Assembly: GCF_019444005.1 (NCBI RefSeq)
Contig: NZ_CP049304.1
Coordinates: 1,426,001 to 1,490,000, forward strand
Direction: 5' to 3'
Source: Liquorilactobacillus nagelii DSM 13675
GTDB lineage: Bacteria > Bacillota > Bacilli > Lactobacillales > Lactobacillaceae
Length of the DNA stretch: 64,000 nucleotides
Under the pieces are notes generated by a model. The model was not told the origin of the DNA. It saw nothing but the letters and a program-made list of their open reading frames with translations, and did no database searches. Of this stretch, positions 45,810 through 55,592 are shown piece by piece. Made by a program: the position numbers and the translations under genes. Position 1 is the stretch's first letter, and every line of letters starts with the position of its first letter.

Positions 45810-46829
45810 TTAGTTAAATTCATTGTCAATCCATGATAAAGGTCGACTAGTTAATCGCATTAATTCATCAACAACTTGTCCTCCATTATGAAAAACACCA
45901 TGATTACGTAGTTCGAGAAAATTATCAGAAATCACCCGACAGCCTTGTGACCGTAATCCATTAAAATCATGTTTGACTTGATAAAGATATTCGTCATACT
46001 TTTGATGATCTAAATAATCATGTGGAACTGGTTCAGTATTAACTAAAACAGTATCGATGAATTTTTTTTGCAAATGATGGTGTAAAACTGCTACATGGTC
46101 AGCATCCGAAAAATGTTCGGTTTCACCTTTTTGCGTCATAATATTGCAAATATAGACAACCTCGGCTTGGGTTTGACAAACTGCCTGACCAACATTTGAA
46201 ATCATTAAATTTGGTAAAATACTGGTAAATAGGCTTCCCGGGCCCAAAACAATTTGATCAGCATGCATGATTGCATCAATTACCTCTGGAACTGCCGCTG
46301 GTTGTTTGTTTTCAGTTGAACTAACCCAAACATGGTCAATCGTCTTAGCAGCAGCTGTAATTTCAGCCTCTCCAGCAATTTTAGTACCATCATTAAAAGC
46401 TGCATGCAAGATTAATGACTCATTAGCAACCGGGTAAACATGCCCATCAACTTTCATCATTTTTGCTAGCTCTTGGACCGCGTTAAAAATCCCATCACCA
46501 TTCATTTCTGACAAAGCTGCAATAATCAAATTGCCAATTGCATGACCCGAAAAGAACTGATCCTTAGATTTAAAGCGATATTGAAAAATATTCTGATAAA
46601 TTTCTGGTAGATTTGATAAAGCCACTAAAACATTTCGAATATCTCCTGGCGGCACAACGTTAATATAATTTCGAATAATTCCCGAAGATCCACCGTCATC
46701 AGCCACAGTTACTACAGCCGTGATGTCAGCATTTTGACGCCGAAAGGCTTTCAAAATCACCGGTAACCCTGTGCCTCCTCCAATCACTACGATTTGAGGA
46801 CGTGGTCGTTTATTTGAATAACGTATCAT
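45810..46829 (-). CDS. yvcK: YvcK/GlmR family regulator
   Basis: A 339-residue CofD-like protein binding UDP-GlcNAc, needed for cell-wall precursor allocation and growth on gluconeogenic carbon in B. subtilis. Signatures are [17 protein letters not shown] (about 14-30), [12 protein letters not shown] (about 42-53), [13 protein letters not shown] and [15 protein letters not shown]. Its ATG overlaps the rapZ stop (ATGA). Conserved order rapZ-yvcK-whiA. Confidence 0.95.
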   Translation of the reverse strand: MIRYSNKRPRPQIVVIGGGTGLPVILKAFRRQNADITAVVTVADDGGSSGIIRNYINVVPPGDIRNVLVALSNLPEIYQNIFQYRFKSKDQFFSGHAIGNLIIAALSEMNGDGIFNAVQELAKMMKVDGHVYPVANESLILHAAFNDGTKIAGEAEITAAAKTIDHVWVSSTENKQPAAVPEVIDAIMHADQIVLGPGSLFTSILPNLMISNVGQAVCQTQAEVVYICNIMTQKGETEHFSDADHVAVLHHHLQKKFIDTVLVNTEPVPHDYLDHQKYDEYLYQVKHDFNGLRSQGCRVISDNFLELRNHGVFHNGGQVVDELMRLTSRPLSWIDNEFN

Positions 46830-47710
46830 GAGCGATTAACTGTCTCCTTTCTCCGGCTGACATCCCGATGAGCTACACTAACTGGATAATTCTGCTTTAA
46901 CTCTTGAGCGATTCTTTCCGCTATAGCAACCGACCGATGCTGTCCGCCAGTACAACCAATTGCAATTGTCACACTTGATTTGCCTTCAGCCTGATAACCA
47001 GGAATAATTTCCTGCAACATCTGCATAAAAAGTTGATAAAACTTGGCTGTTTTTTGAGAATTCATTACATAATCATAAACTGGTTGATCTAAACCAGTCT
47101 TTTTTTTCAATTCGGGTACATAATACGGGTTTGGCAAAAAGCGGACATCCATTACAATATCGGCATCAATCGGCAATCCATATTTAAATCCGAATGACAA
47201 AACTTCAATGTGAAATGGAGCTGATTCACTAGTTTCAAAATTATGAAAAATTTCTTCACGCAATTGTCGTGGAGTTAATTTGCTCGTATCAACAACCAGT
47301 TGAGCTCGTGCTTTAATTTCACTTAGCAGATCACGCTCTAATATAATTCCGTCCATTAAACGACCATCCATCGCCAGTGGATGAGAACGGCGAGTTTCTT
47401 TGTAGCGAGCTACTAATTCTTCATTTGAAGCATCTAAAAATAAAATTTTGCCATTAATTGTATTTTCGTTTCCTAAGTTGCGCAGCATCTCAATAATTTC
47501 ATCGTAAAATGCTCGTGAGCGCAAATCAATTACTAAAGCTACTTTATTAACTTTACCAGATTCACGAACTAATTCCCAAAATTTAGGCAGCAATGTTGGT
47601 GGCATATTATCAATACAAAAGTATCCCAAATCTTCAAAGCTTTGGACTGCAACCGTTTTTCCCGCTCCACTCATTCCGGTAATTACAACTAATTGAATTG
47701 TTTTATCCAT
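46826..47710 (-). CDS. rapZ: RNase adapter RapZ / nucleotide-binding protein YvcJ
   Basis: A 294-residue P-loop protein with Walker [17 protein letters not shown] at about residues 12-27 and the C-terminal RapZ domain containing SFGFKYG and [17 protein letters not shown]. coli RapZ binds GlcN6P and guides RNase E to small RNAs; the Firmicutes protein YvcJ hydrolyses nucleotides and its role is less clear. First gene of its operon, behind an extended -10 promoter and an 18-base palindrome. Confidence 0.95.
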   Translation of the reverse strand: MDKTIQLVVITGMSGAGKTVAVQSFEDLGYFCIDNMPPTLLPKFWELVRESGKVNKVALVIDLRSRAFYDEIIEMLRNLGNENTINGKILFLDASNEELVARYKETRRSHPLAMDGRLMDGIILERDLLSEIKARAQLVVDTSKLTPRQLREEIFHNFETSESAPFHIEVLSFGFKYGLPIDADIVMDVRFLPNPYYVPELKKKTGLDQPVYDYVMNSQKTAKFYQLFMQMLQEIIPGYQAEGKSSVTIAIGCTGGQHRSVAIAERIAQELKQNYPVSVAHRDVSRRKETVNRS

Positions 47711-47740
47711 CTATTCTATCCTTCTTTCAAACTTGAATGT

Positions 47741-47788
47741 ATTATAGCATGGGCCGTTTTATGCTTACCAGTTAGTTTATAAACTAAC
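47741..47788 (-). promoter_or_regulatory. rapZ operon promoter with an 18-base palindrome
   Basis: TGCTATAAT (TATAAT at 47741-47746) is an extended -10 box about 30 bases before the rapZ ATG, with no clear -35. The perfect palindrome GTTAGTTTATAAACTAAC (47771-47788) lies just upstream of the -35 position, where an activator or repressor could bind. Confidence 0.5.
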
Positions 47789-47798
47789 TAAGAATCGC

Positions 47799-47833
47799 AA
47801 AATAAAAGCTGGCAACCAAATATATGCCAGCTC
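47799..47833 (-). terminator. Intrinsic terminator of luxS
   Basis: AGCTGGCA and TGCCAGCT form an 8-bp stem with a 10-base loop, followed on the minus strand by TTTATTTTG. It is 26 bases past the luxS stop. Confidence 0.85.
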
Positions 47834-47858
47834 CCAACTAATTACTTAACTTAATCGC

Positions 47859-48332
47859 TCATTCAACCACATGACGTTCAAATGGATCCGAAGAAATTCC
47901 CTCAGCCAAAATTTTTTTGGCCCATTCCTTAGCTGAAAATAAAGAATGATCACGATAATTACCACAGCTCTTAATATCTGTTCCTTGAACATCTTCCCAT
48001 GAAGCTTGCGTAATTTGTTCCAATGACCATTTTAATGCTTTTGCAACTGTCGCTGTATCATGTTCACCCCAAGTGATTAAATGAAACCCTGTTCGGCATC
48101 CAAATGGAGAACAGTCAATTACTTCAGGAATCTGATCCCGTAAATAACCAGCCAACATATGTTCAATCGTATGCAATCCACCAGTAGGGATTGCATTTTC
48201 ATTCGGCTGAACTAGTCGCAAATCGTAATTAGAAATTTTATCTCCTTTAGGACCTTCTTCAACTGTAATTAACCGGACATAGGGTGCTTTAACAGCTGTA
48301 TGATCTAAAGTAAAACTTTCGACTTTTGCCAT
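47859..48332 (-). CDS. luxS: S-ribosylhomocysteine lyase (autoinducer-2 synthase)
   Basis: A 157-residue metal enzyme splitting S-ribosylhomocysteine into homocysteine and the autoinducer-2 precursor. The metal ligands are in the [13 protein letters not shown] motif (about residues 53-65) and the later Cys in [18 protein letters not shown] also belongs to the active site. Own ribosome binding site AAGGAGG and own terminator. It lies between uvrA and rapZ, which are adjacent in many relatives, so luxS looks inserted into a conserved cluster. Confidence 0.97.
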   Translation of the reverse strand: MAKVESFTLDHTAVKAPYVRLITVEEGPKGDKISNYDLRLVQPNENAIPTGGLHTIEHMLAGYLRDQIPEVIDCSPFGCRTGFHLITWGEHDTATVAKALKWSLEQITQASWEDVQGTDIKSCGNYRDHSLFSAKEWAKKILAEGISSDPFERHVVE

Positions 48333-48408
48333 TTAAAATTCCTCCTTAATGATTTTAATATTCTCTTTTACTCTAGCATGAATAGCTTGAAATGCAAGCT
48401 GCTACAAT

Positions 48409-51252
48409 TTATTTTACTGCTAAATTTGGTGTTTTTTGCAACATCTTTGCTAAATATTGGCCGGTATAACTAGCTGGGTTCTCAGCAATCTTTTCTGGAG
48501 TCCCAGTTGCAACTACTTTTCCACCACCATCGCCGCCTTCTGGACCAAGATCAATTAAGTAATCAGCCGTCTTTATAACATCCAAATTATGCTCGATTAC
48601 TAAAACTGTGTTCCCCTTGTCGACTAACCGTTCTAAAACTTCTAATAAACGACGAATATCCTCGCTGTGTAATCCAGTTGTCGGTTCGTCCAGAATATAA
48701 AAACTCTTACCATTTGATTTGCGATGTAATTCAGCTGCTAGTTTCATTCGCTGAGCTTCACCACCTGAAAGAGTGGTTGCTGGCTGTCCTAACTTAACAT
48801 AACCCAGACCAACATCAACAATTGTCTGTAATTTTCGTTTAATTTTTGGAATTGGTGCAAAAAAGTCCAATGCTTCAGTAACCGTCATATCCAGCACTTG
48901 TGCAATGTTTTTTCCCTTATATTCAATTTCCAATGTTTCAGAATTATAGCGAGTTCCATGACAAACCTCACAGGGAACATAAACATCTGGCAAAAAGTTC
49001 ATCTCAATTTTGATAATTCCATCGCCACGACATGCCTCACAACGTCCACCCTTAACATTAAAACTGAATCTTCCCTTATTATATCCTCGCAACTTGGCTG
49101 TATTAGTTTGCGCAAACAAACCACGAATATCATCAAAAACACTCGTATAAGTTGCTGGATTGCTGCGCGGAGTTCGGCCAATCGGTGTCTGATCAATGTC
49201 GATTACTTTTTCAAGTTTTTCAATGCCCGTGATTTTCCGGTACTTTCCCGGTTTGACCGAGTTGCCATTCAATTTTTGTGCTAGGGCACGTTTTAAAATC
49301 AAGTTAACTAAAGTCGATTTTCCGGAACCTGAAACACCAGTAACTGCAATTAACGTTCCTAAGGGAAACTGAACATCAATTTGCTTTAAGTTGTTTGCTG
49401 CAGCGCCCATTAATTTAATAAAATCACCATTTCCAGATCTTCGCTTGGCTGGCAGCGGGATAAAACGTTTGCCAGCTAAATACTGTCCAGTCAGTGATTT
49501 AGTTGAACGAGCGACTTGTTTTGGAGTTCCCGCAGCCATCACTTGACCACCATTATTACCTGCTCCAGGACCAATATCAATCAAATAATCAGCTGCACGC
49601 ATTGTATCTTCATCATGTTCAACCACGATTAAAGTGTTCCCCAGATCACGCATTTGTTTCAGTGAAGCAATTAAACGATCGTTATCTCTTTGGTGTAAAC
49701 CAATTGAAGGCTCATCTAAAATATAAAGAACACCAGATAAATTTGAGCCAATTTGGGTTGCCAGACGAATCCGCTGGGCTTCACCACCTGAAAGGGTTCT
49801 AGCGGAACGACTTAAAGTCAAGTAAGCTAAACCAACATTTACAAGAAAAGTTAATCGATCAATTATTTCTTTTAAGATTGGACGAGCAATTTTACTTTGT
49901 TGTTGATTAAACTTCAATGATTTAAAGAAAGTCAACGCATGTTCAATATTAAAGTCAGAAACCTCACCGATATGCTTGGCAGCAATCTTTACTGCTAAAG
50001 CTTTTTTGTTTAAACGATATCCATGACAAGTCTGGCAAGTTAAGCTGGTCATGTACTTACGCATCACATCTCGGGTAAAATCACTGTTGGTTTCATGGTA
50101 ACGCCGATCAATATTGGGAATTACCCCTTCAAAAGGTGTTTCAACATCACGGACACCACCAAAATCACTCTCATAATGAAAATGAAAAGTTCGGGTGGCA
50201 TCACCAAATAAAATTAAGTTTTGTTGTTGGATCGATAATTTAGCAAATGGCACATCTAGTGGAATTTTGAAAGCGTGACACATTTGTTCTAGTAGCGTTG
50301 GGTAATACTTTGAACTAATTGGGTTCCAAGGCTCGATTGCACCCTCAGCCAACGTTTTTTGCGGATCAGGAATTACTAAATCACGGTCAACTTCAAGTTT
50401 AATTCCAATTCCGTCACAATCAGGACAAGCGCCAAATGGTGCATTAAAAGAAAACAATCGTGGCTCTAACTCACCAATCGTAAAACCACAGTAAGGGCAA
50501 GCGAACTTCTCAGAAAATTGCAACATGTCAGCATCAATAACATCAACACTGACATAACCATCTGCCAAATTTAAAGCTGCTTCCAATGAATCAAACAAGC
50601 GCGATCTGATTTGCGGCTTAATAATCAGACGATCCACCACTACTGCTAGTGAATGTTTTTTATTCTTATCCAGCTCTGGAACTTGGTCCAAATCATACGT
50701 TGTGCCATCAACTCTTACCCTGACAAAACCAGTCTGTTTAATTTTGGCTAAAATTTTCTTTTGCTGGCCCTTCTTTTCACGAACAAGTGGAGCTAAAATC
50801 TGAATCTTACTACGTTCTGGTAGTTGTAAAATTCGTTCCGCTATCTGTTGTGGTGACTGACTAGTAATCAAATGACCATCGTTGGGACAAATTGGCGTTC
50901 CAACACGAGCCCAAAGCAACCTTAAATAATCATTAATTTCGGTAACCGTTCCAACTGTTGAACGTGGATTTTTAGAAGTCGTTTTCTGATCAATTGAGAT
51001 TGCTGGAGAAAGGCCATCAATTGAATCAACATCTGGTTTATCCATTTGACCTAGAAATTGTCGTGCATAGGCTGATAGACTTTCGACATAACGTCGTTGG
51101 CCTTCAGCATATAGTGTATCAAAAGCCAGCGAACTTTTACCTGAACCGGATAACCCAGTAATCACAACTAATTTGTTTTTTGGAATGGTGACATCAATAT
51201 TCTTTAAATTATGTGCTCGCGCACCATGAATAATAATTTTATCTTGCGCCAC
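48409..51252 (-). CDS. uvrA: Excinuclease ABC subunit A
   Basis: A 947-residue damage-recognition ATPase of nucleotide excision repair. Two ABC modules have Walker A motifs GLSGSGKSS (about 33-41) and GVSGSGKST (about 640-648) and the signatures [13 protein letters not shown] and [13 protein letters not shown]. Zinc modules contain CPYCGF ... CPDCDG and CEACRGDG ... CEVCHG. Full length. It is 19 bases after uvrB, the usual operon, under the LexA box upstream of uvrB. Confidence 0.98.
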   Translation of the reverse strand: MAQDKIIIHGARAHNLKNIDVTIPKNKLVVITGLSGSGKSSLAFDTLYAEGQRRYVESLSAYARQFLGQMDKPDVDSIDGLSPAISIDQKTTSKNPRSTVGTVTEINDYLRLLWARVGTPICPNDGHLITSQSPQQIAERILQLPERSKIQILAPLVREKKGQQKKILAKIKQTGFVRVRVDGTTYDLDQVPELDKNKKHSLAVVVDRLIIKPQIRSRLFDSLEAALNLADGYVSVDVIDADMLQFSEKFACPYCGFTIGELEPRLFSFNAPFGACPDCDGIGIKLEVDRDLVIPDPQKTLAEGAIEPWNPISSKYYPTLLEQMCHAFKIPLDVPFAKLSIQQQNLILFGDATRTFHFHYESDFGGVRDVETPFEGVIPNIDRRYHETNSDFTRDVMRKYMTSLTCQTCHGYRLNKKALAVKIAAKHIGEVSDFNIEHALTFFKSLKFNQQQSKIARPILKEIIDRLTFLVNVGLAYLTLSRSARTLSGGEAQRIRLATQIGSNLSGVLYILDEPSIGLHQRDNDRLIASLKQMRDLGNTLIVVEHDEDTMRAADYLIDIGPGAGNNGGQVMAAGTPKQVARSTKSLTGQYLAGKRFIPLPAKRRSGNGDFIKLMGAAANNLKQIDVQFPLGTLIAVTGVSGSGKSTLVNLILKRALAQKLNGNSVKPGKYRKITGIEKLEKVIDIDQTPIGRTPRSNPATYTSVFDDIRGLFAQTNTAKLRGYNKGRFSFNVKGGRCEACRGDGIIKIEMNFLPDVYVPCEVCHGTRYNSETLEIEYKGKNIAQVLDMTVTEALDFFAPIPKIKRKLQTIVDVGLGYVKLGQPATTLSGGEAQRMKLAAELHRKSNGKSFYILDEPTTGLHSEDIRRLLEVLERLVDKGNTVLVIEHNLDVIKTADYLIDLGPEGGDGGGKVVATGTPEKIAENPASYTGQYLAKMLQKTPNLAVK

Positions 51253-51271
51253 TTTTTTTCTCTCCTTTTAG

Positions 51272-53275
51272 CTAACTATCCGATTGACTTTTTAAGTCTA
51301 AAATAGTATCACGTAAAGCCGCTGCAGCTTCAAAATCAAGTTTTTTAGCTGCCGCACGCATCTGCTCAGTCAAATCGGCTAACATTTGCTTTTGCTCTGC
51401 TTTGGTCATATCTGCGAACTCTGTTTCAGTAAAGCTGGCCTTTTCGTGCTGCTTAATTGGTTTAGTAATGGAAATTAAATCACGAATTTTCTTTTTAATC
51501 GTATGTGGAATAATTTGATGTTTCTCATTATAGGCTTTTTGAATTGTCCGACGCCTTTTTGTTTCATCAATCGCTGCTTGCATTGAATCAGTGATCGCGT
51601 CCGCATACATAATTACTTTACCATTCTCATTTCGAGCAGCCCGTCCAATTGTCTGAACTAATGAACGTTCACTTCGTAAAAATCCTTCTTTATCTGCATC
51701 CAAAATTGCTACTAATGAGACTTCTGGGACATCTATTCCTTCACGCAACAAATTGATTCCGACTAAAACATCGTACTTGCCAAGTCGCAAATCACGTACA
51801 ATTTTAGTTCTTTCCAACGTTTTAACATCTGAATGTAAGTAAGCAACTTTAATTTGCAACTCTTTTAAGTAATCAGTAAGATCTTCAGCCATCTTTTTAG
51901 TTAAAGTAGTTACAAAGACTCGCTCATTTCGTTCGATGCGCAAATTAATCTCACCGACCAAATCATCCATTTGTCCCATAATTGGTCGAATTTCAATTAA
52001 TGGATCTAACAAACCTGTCGGTCGAATAATCTGTTGCACAACATGTTTTGTTTGGGCCAACTCATACGGACCAGGAGTAGCTGACATATAAACAATTTGA
52101 TTAATATGTTGTTCAAATTCTTCAAGTGTTAGCGGTCGGTTATCTAAGGCACTCGGTAGCCGAAAGCCATAATCAATCAACATCTGTTTGCGTGCCCGAT
52201 CACCATTATACATTCCACGTACCTGCGGCATTGTAACATGAGACTCATCAACTACTAATAAAAAATCCTTTGGGAAAAAATCCAGCAACGTATAAGGCGG
52301 TTCCCCTGGTTTCCGACCATCCATATGCCGGGAATAATTCTCAATTCCTGAACAATATCCCATTTCCCGCAACATTTCAATGTCATAGGTTGTTCGTTGT
52401 TCTAACCGTTGAGCTTCCAGAAGTTTGCCCTTTTCATGCAATGTTTTTAAACGAGCTTTTAACTCACTTTGAATACCAGTAATTGCCTGATCCATAATCT
52501 GATCATTAGTCATAAAATGAGTTGCCGGAAAAATAGAAACATGATCTCGTTCGGCTAGAATCTCACCCGTTAAAGCATCAAATTCACAAATTCGATCAAT
52601 CTCATCGCCGAAAAATTCAATACGCAAAGCCCGTTCATCACGCGAAGCTGGAAAAATATCAACCACATCTCCGTGAACTCGAAAACGACCACGTTGAAAG
52701 TCAATGTCATTACGTTCAAATTGAATATCTACCAATTGACGTAATAGCTGATCACGCTCTAATGTTTCCGCTGTCCGTAAAGACAATGTATGGGCCTGAT
52801 ATTCGTTTGGATCACCTAAGCCAAAAATTGACGAAACCGAAGCAACAACAATCACGTCATTACGCTCTAATAAAGAACTAGTTGCAGAATGACGCAATTT
52901 ATCAATTTCATCATTGATGCTTGAATCTTTTTCAATATAGGTATCACTTGATGGCACATAGGCTTCTGGCTGATAATAATCGTAATAACTAACAAAATAT
53001 TCAACCGCATTATGCGGAAAAAATTCTTTGAACTCGCCATAAAGCTGGCCGGCTAAGGTTTTATTATGCGCCAAAACCAACGTTGGCTTATTAACTTGCG
53101 CAATTACATTTGAAATCGTAAAAGTCTTGCCGGTCCCCGTTGCCCCTAATAAAACTTGTGCTTGTTCACCTGTACGGATTCCAGCTGTCAATTGTTGAAT
53201 TGCTTCCGGCTGATCACCAGTTGGCTGATACTGGGAAACTAATTCAAATTTTCGATTCGTTTGTCTTTCGATCAT
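51272..53275 (-). CDS. uvrB: Excinuclease ABC subunit B
   Basis: A 667-residue helicase-like protein that receives damaged DNA from UvrA and recruits UvrC. Walker [11 protein letters not shown] at about residues 43-52, the beta-hairpin region [20 protein letters not shown] (about 96-115), helicase motifs VDESHVT and [12 protein letters not shown], and a C-terminal UVR motif (about 625-660, with FEAAAALRD). The leader contains a hairpin and, further up, a LexA box. Confidence 0.98.
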   Translation of the reverse strand: MIERQTNRKFELVSQYQPTGDQPEAIQQLTAGIRTGEQAQVLLGATGTGKTFTISNVIAQVNKPTLVLAHNKTLAGQLYGEFKEFFPHNAVEYFVSYYDYYQPEAYVPSSDTYIEKDSSINDEIDKLRHSATSSLLERNDVIVVASVSSIFGLGDPNEYQAHTLSLRTAETLERDQLLRQLVDIQFERNDIDFQRGRFRVHGDVVDIFPASRDERALRIEFFGDEIDRICEFDALTGEILAERDHVSIFPATHFMTNDQIMDQAITGIQSELKARLKTLHEKGKLLEAQRLEQRTTYDIEMLREMGYCSGIENYSRHMDGRKPGEPPYTLLDFFPKDFLLVVDESHVTMPQVRGMYNGDRARKQMLIDYGFRLPSALDNRPLTLEEFEQHINQIVYMSATPGPYELAQTKHVVQQIIRPTGLLDPLIEIRPIMGQMDDLVGEINLRIERNERVFVTTLTKKMAEDLTDYLKELQIKVAYLHSDVKTLERTKIVRDLRLGKYDVLVGINLLREGIDVPEVSLVAILDADKEGFLRSERSLVQTIGRAARNENGKVIMYADAITDSMQAAIDETKRRRTIQKAYNEKHQIIPHTIKKKIRDLISITKPIKQHEKASFTETEFADMTKAEQKQMLADLTEQMRAAAKKLDFEAAAALRDTILDLKSQSDS

Positions 53276-53312
53276 TTAACCGCTCCCTGTTCAATTCGCT
53301 CTAAAATAAATA

Positions 53313-53338
53313 GACCCCGACAACTGCCTGTCAAGGTC
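53313..53338 (-). terminator. Hairpin between pncB and uvrB
   Basis: GACCTTGACA and TGTCGGGGTC pair through two G-U pairs around a 6-base loop, followed by TATTTATTTTA. It probably terminates pncB transcripts, but it also lies downstream of the predicted uvrB promoter and so inside the uvrB leader. Confidence 0.6.
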
Positions 53339-53367
53339 CATTATCATGCTTATTTATTTTAACACAG

Positions 53368-53381
53368 CGAACATACTTTCG
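53368..53381. promoter_or_regulatory. LexA (DinR) box of the uvrBA operon
   Basis: CGAACATACTTTCG matches the Gram-positive SOS box CGAAC-N4-GTTCG with one mismatch. On the minus strand it lies just upstream of a TTAAAAT -10-like sequence, about 95 bases before uvrB. Confidence 0.8.
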
Positions 53382-53393
53382 CACGTCGATTAC

Positions 53394-54827
53394 TTACTTG
53401 GTAAATTCATTAATCATTTTAGTTCTTAGTTGGCGCACTTGCTTTGACCAAAAAACATCATAAGTATCGGGATTTTTCAGGCGTAAACAAGCTTCGGGAA
53501 GTTCATTGATTTTTTCTTTTGAATAATGTTTTACGGCTAAAGTTGCCGGTTGTTGATAAATCAATTTTCCTTCCGCGTAAATTTGTTGATGGAGTGGCTT
53601 TAGCTGCCATTTTTTTAAACGTCGGGTTTGAATCGTTTTATTTGGATCGGAATTATAAATTGTACTATTTTGACGAATTTTTTCCGAAGCCAGTAACAAA
53701 AGATCCCCCCGCGCTTTGCCATGTTCGTCATACATTCGATATGGATGTTTAAAACCGGGAATCGTAGTTTTCTCAACCGTATTACTCAATTTAATTTTAG
53801 GAATTAACTGGTCAGCTTCTTGAATTGCAACCAGCTTATATACCCCACTTAAAACTGGATCAGAGGCAGCTGTAATTAATTTTTCACCTACTCCGAAACT
53901 ATCAACTTGGGCTCCTTCTTCTAAAACATTTTGAATAACATCTTCATCTAGAGCATTTGAAATTGTGATTTTTGCCTCAGAGAAGCCAGCCTGATCCAAC
54001 ATTTTCCGAGCTTGTTTAGTCAGATAAGTAATATCACCAGAATCAATGCGGATCCCAAATGGGCCTGTAATTCCTTGTGATTTTAATTGTTTAAAAATTT
54101 CAATTGCATGTGGTACTCCAGATTTTAAAACATCATAGGTGTCAACCAACAACAAACAATTGTGTGGGTAAACTCGCATCCAAGCTGCAAAAGCTGCTTC
54201 TTCACTTTCAAATGATTGAACCCAGCTATGAGCCATCGTTCCTAGCGGTTTTAATCCAAATTGTTTAGCGCTTAAGACATTGGCAGTTCCTGAACATCCC
54301 CCAATTACTGCCGCTCTGGCACCATAAGTTGCCGCATCAGCACCTTGAGCCCGACGTGAACCAAATTCCATTACCGGTCTTCCATGAGCAACCATACAAA
54401 CACGACGCGCTTTAGTTGCAATTAATGATTCATGGTTAACAATATTCAACAACATTGTCTCAAGCAATTGAACTTGCAAAATTGGCCCCCTAACTGTAAG
54501 CAAAGGCTCGTTTGGGAAAGCGGGCGTCCCTTCTTTCATTGACCATACATCACACTTGAATTCAAAATTTTTCAAATAACTTAAAAATTCATCATCAAAA
54601 GTTTCCAAGTCGCGTAAGTATTCAATATCTGAATCACTAAAATTCAAATTACTTAAATACTTAATAACTTGAGCTAGCCCGGTATATATGACTACACCGC
54701 CTTGATCCGGAACCTTCCTAAAATATAAATCAAAGTAACCAATTTTTTCCGGATTTTCTTGCAAAAATCCGTTTGCCATTGTTAATTCATAAAAATCCAA
54801 CAATAGCGTTAAATTTCGCGTTTCCAT
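53394..54827 (-). CDS. pncB: Nicotinate phosphoribosyltransferase
   Basis: A 477-residue enzyme making nicotinate mononucleotide from nicotinate and PRPP in NAD salvage. It has the N-terminal LLLDFYELTMANGF, EFGSRRAQGADAA (about residues 160-172), TMAHSWVQSFESE, the phosphate-binding region FGIRIDSGDITYL and VDSFGVGEKL. The ATG at 54827 follows GGAGG by 7 bases; an earlier in-frame start includes that site. It follows niaR, its probable regulator, and NadK in this window completes the route to NADP. Confidence 0.95.
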   Translation of the reverse strand: METRNLTLLLDFYELTMANGFLQENPEKIGYFDLYFRKVPDQGGVVIYTGLAQVIKYLSNLNFSDSDIEYLRDLETFDDEFLSYLKNFEFKCDVWSMKEGTPAFPNEPLLTVRGPILQVQLLETMLLNIVNHESLIATKARRVCMVAHGRPVMEFGSRRAQGADAATYGARAAVIGGCSGTANVLSAKQFGLKPLGTMAHSWVQSFESEEAAFAAWMRVYPHNCLLLVDTYDVLKSGVPHAIEIFKQLKSQGITGPFGIRIDSGDITYLTKQARKMLDQAGFSEAKITISNALDEDVIQNVLEEGAQVDSFGVGEKLITAASDPVLSGVYKLVAIQEADQLIPKIKLSNTVEKTTIPGFKHPYRMYDEHGKARGDLLLLASEKIRQNSTIYNSDPNKTIQTRRLKKWQLKPLHQQIYAEGKLIYQQPATLAVKHYSKEKINELPEACLRLKNPDTYDVFWSKQVRQLRTKMINEFTK

Positions 54828-54867
54828 TTTTTTCCTCCAAACCAACTTATAAAAGTATGGTTATTTG

Positions 54868-54877
54868 TGTCAAGACA
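54868..54877. promoter_or_regulatory. Candidate NiaR operator upstream of pncB
   Basis: The palindrome TGTCAAGACA lies in the niaR-pncB gap, 41 bases before the pncB start. NiaR sites in Firmicutes are built around such TGTC/GACA palindromes. A second inverted repeat, CTTGACTGTCAAG, spans the niaR stop codon. The assignment rests mainly on its position. Confidence 0.45.
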
Positions 54878-54913
54878 TCTTAAAAAATAAGGTACCCCAT
54901 CGACGCTTGACTG

Positions 54914-55456
54914 TCAAGTTTCATCACCGGAATATAATATTCCTGCTTGTTGTAATTGTTGTTTAATTTGAATAAATGTCAGTTCATCTGGACATGCTAA
55001 GTGATGTAAATGAATTCCATTAGTTAGACTAGATAAGAGCTTAGCTTGATCATTAGTTAATTGCTCCATGAAATGTTCGATATCCGAAGTAGTCATTACC
55101 CCCAGTGTTCCAATCAACTGGCCGTAAAGTGGATGGTCCACTACCACATCTAAAACCTGACCTTGAGCAGCAACTATGATTTCTAACTCTCTTCTTGTTT
55201 GCTGGCGACTATGCTGACAGACAATTATACCTTGATAAAGATTATTGCTTTTTTGATAATGATATCCATTGACCGTCGCAATAATCGGTTCACCTTGGGC
55301 ACGCAGTAAAGCAATATCACCAACAATTGTTTGGCGACTAACATGATATTTTTTTGCTAAAGCACTCGCACTGAGTTGTTGATTATAAAGGTCATTTTTA
55401 ACCTTATTACGTCGGTTTTCGCTATCTTTTTTCACTTTCACCACCATCTTTGACAT
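54914..55456 (-). CDS. niaR: Nicotinate-responsive repressor NiaR
   Basis: A 3H-domain repressor of about 180 residues that represses NAD salvage and niacin uptake genes. A winged helix spans about 15-60 (ALAKKYHVSRQTIVGDIALL), and the 3H domain about 75-180 carries the conserved His residues in VVDHPLYGQL, SDIEHFMEQL and GIHLHHLACP. The start is uncertain: the ATG at 55456 gives the usual length but lies far from GGGAGG; a GTG eight codons upstream and an ATG three codons downstream are alternatives. Its neighbour pncB is a classic target. Confidence 0.88.
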   Translation of the reverse strand: MSKMVVKVKKDSENRRNKVKNDLYNQQLSASALAKKYHVSRQTIVGDIALLRAQGEPIIATVNGYHYQKSNNLYQGIIVCQHSRQQTRRELEIIVAAQGQVLDVVVDHPLYGQLIGTLGVMTTSDIEHFMEQLTNDQAKLLSSLTNGIHLHHLACPDELTFIQIKQQLQQAGILYSGDET

Positions 55457-55497
55457 TTCTTTAAAAAGGCAACCTCCCACTAATTAAAAATAAGCTA

Positions 55498-55543
55498 CTA
55501 AAAAGGGACTGGACAAACATATCGTTTTGTCCTTGCCCCTTTA
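55498..55543 (-). terminator. Terminator of pgcA
   Basis: AAAGGGG, a short bulge and GGACAAA pair with TTTGTCC and CCCTTT; TTTTTAG follows on the minus strand. It lies about 50 bases past the pgcA stop. Confidence 0.8.
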
Positions 55544-55592
55544 TTCCAGCATTAATACTAAAAAGTCACCATCCATCATCCATTATCTGAAA

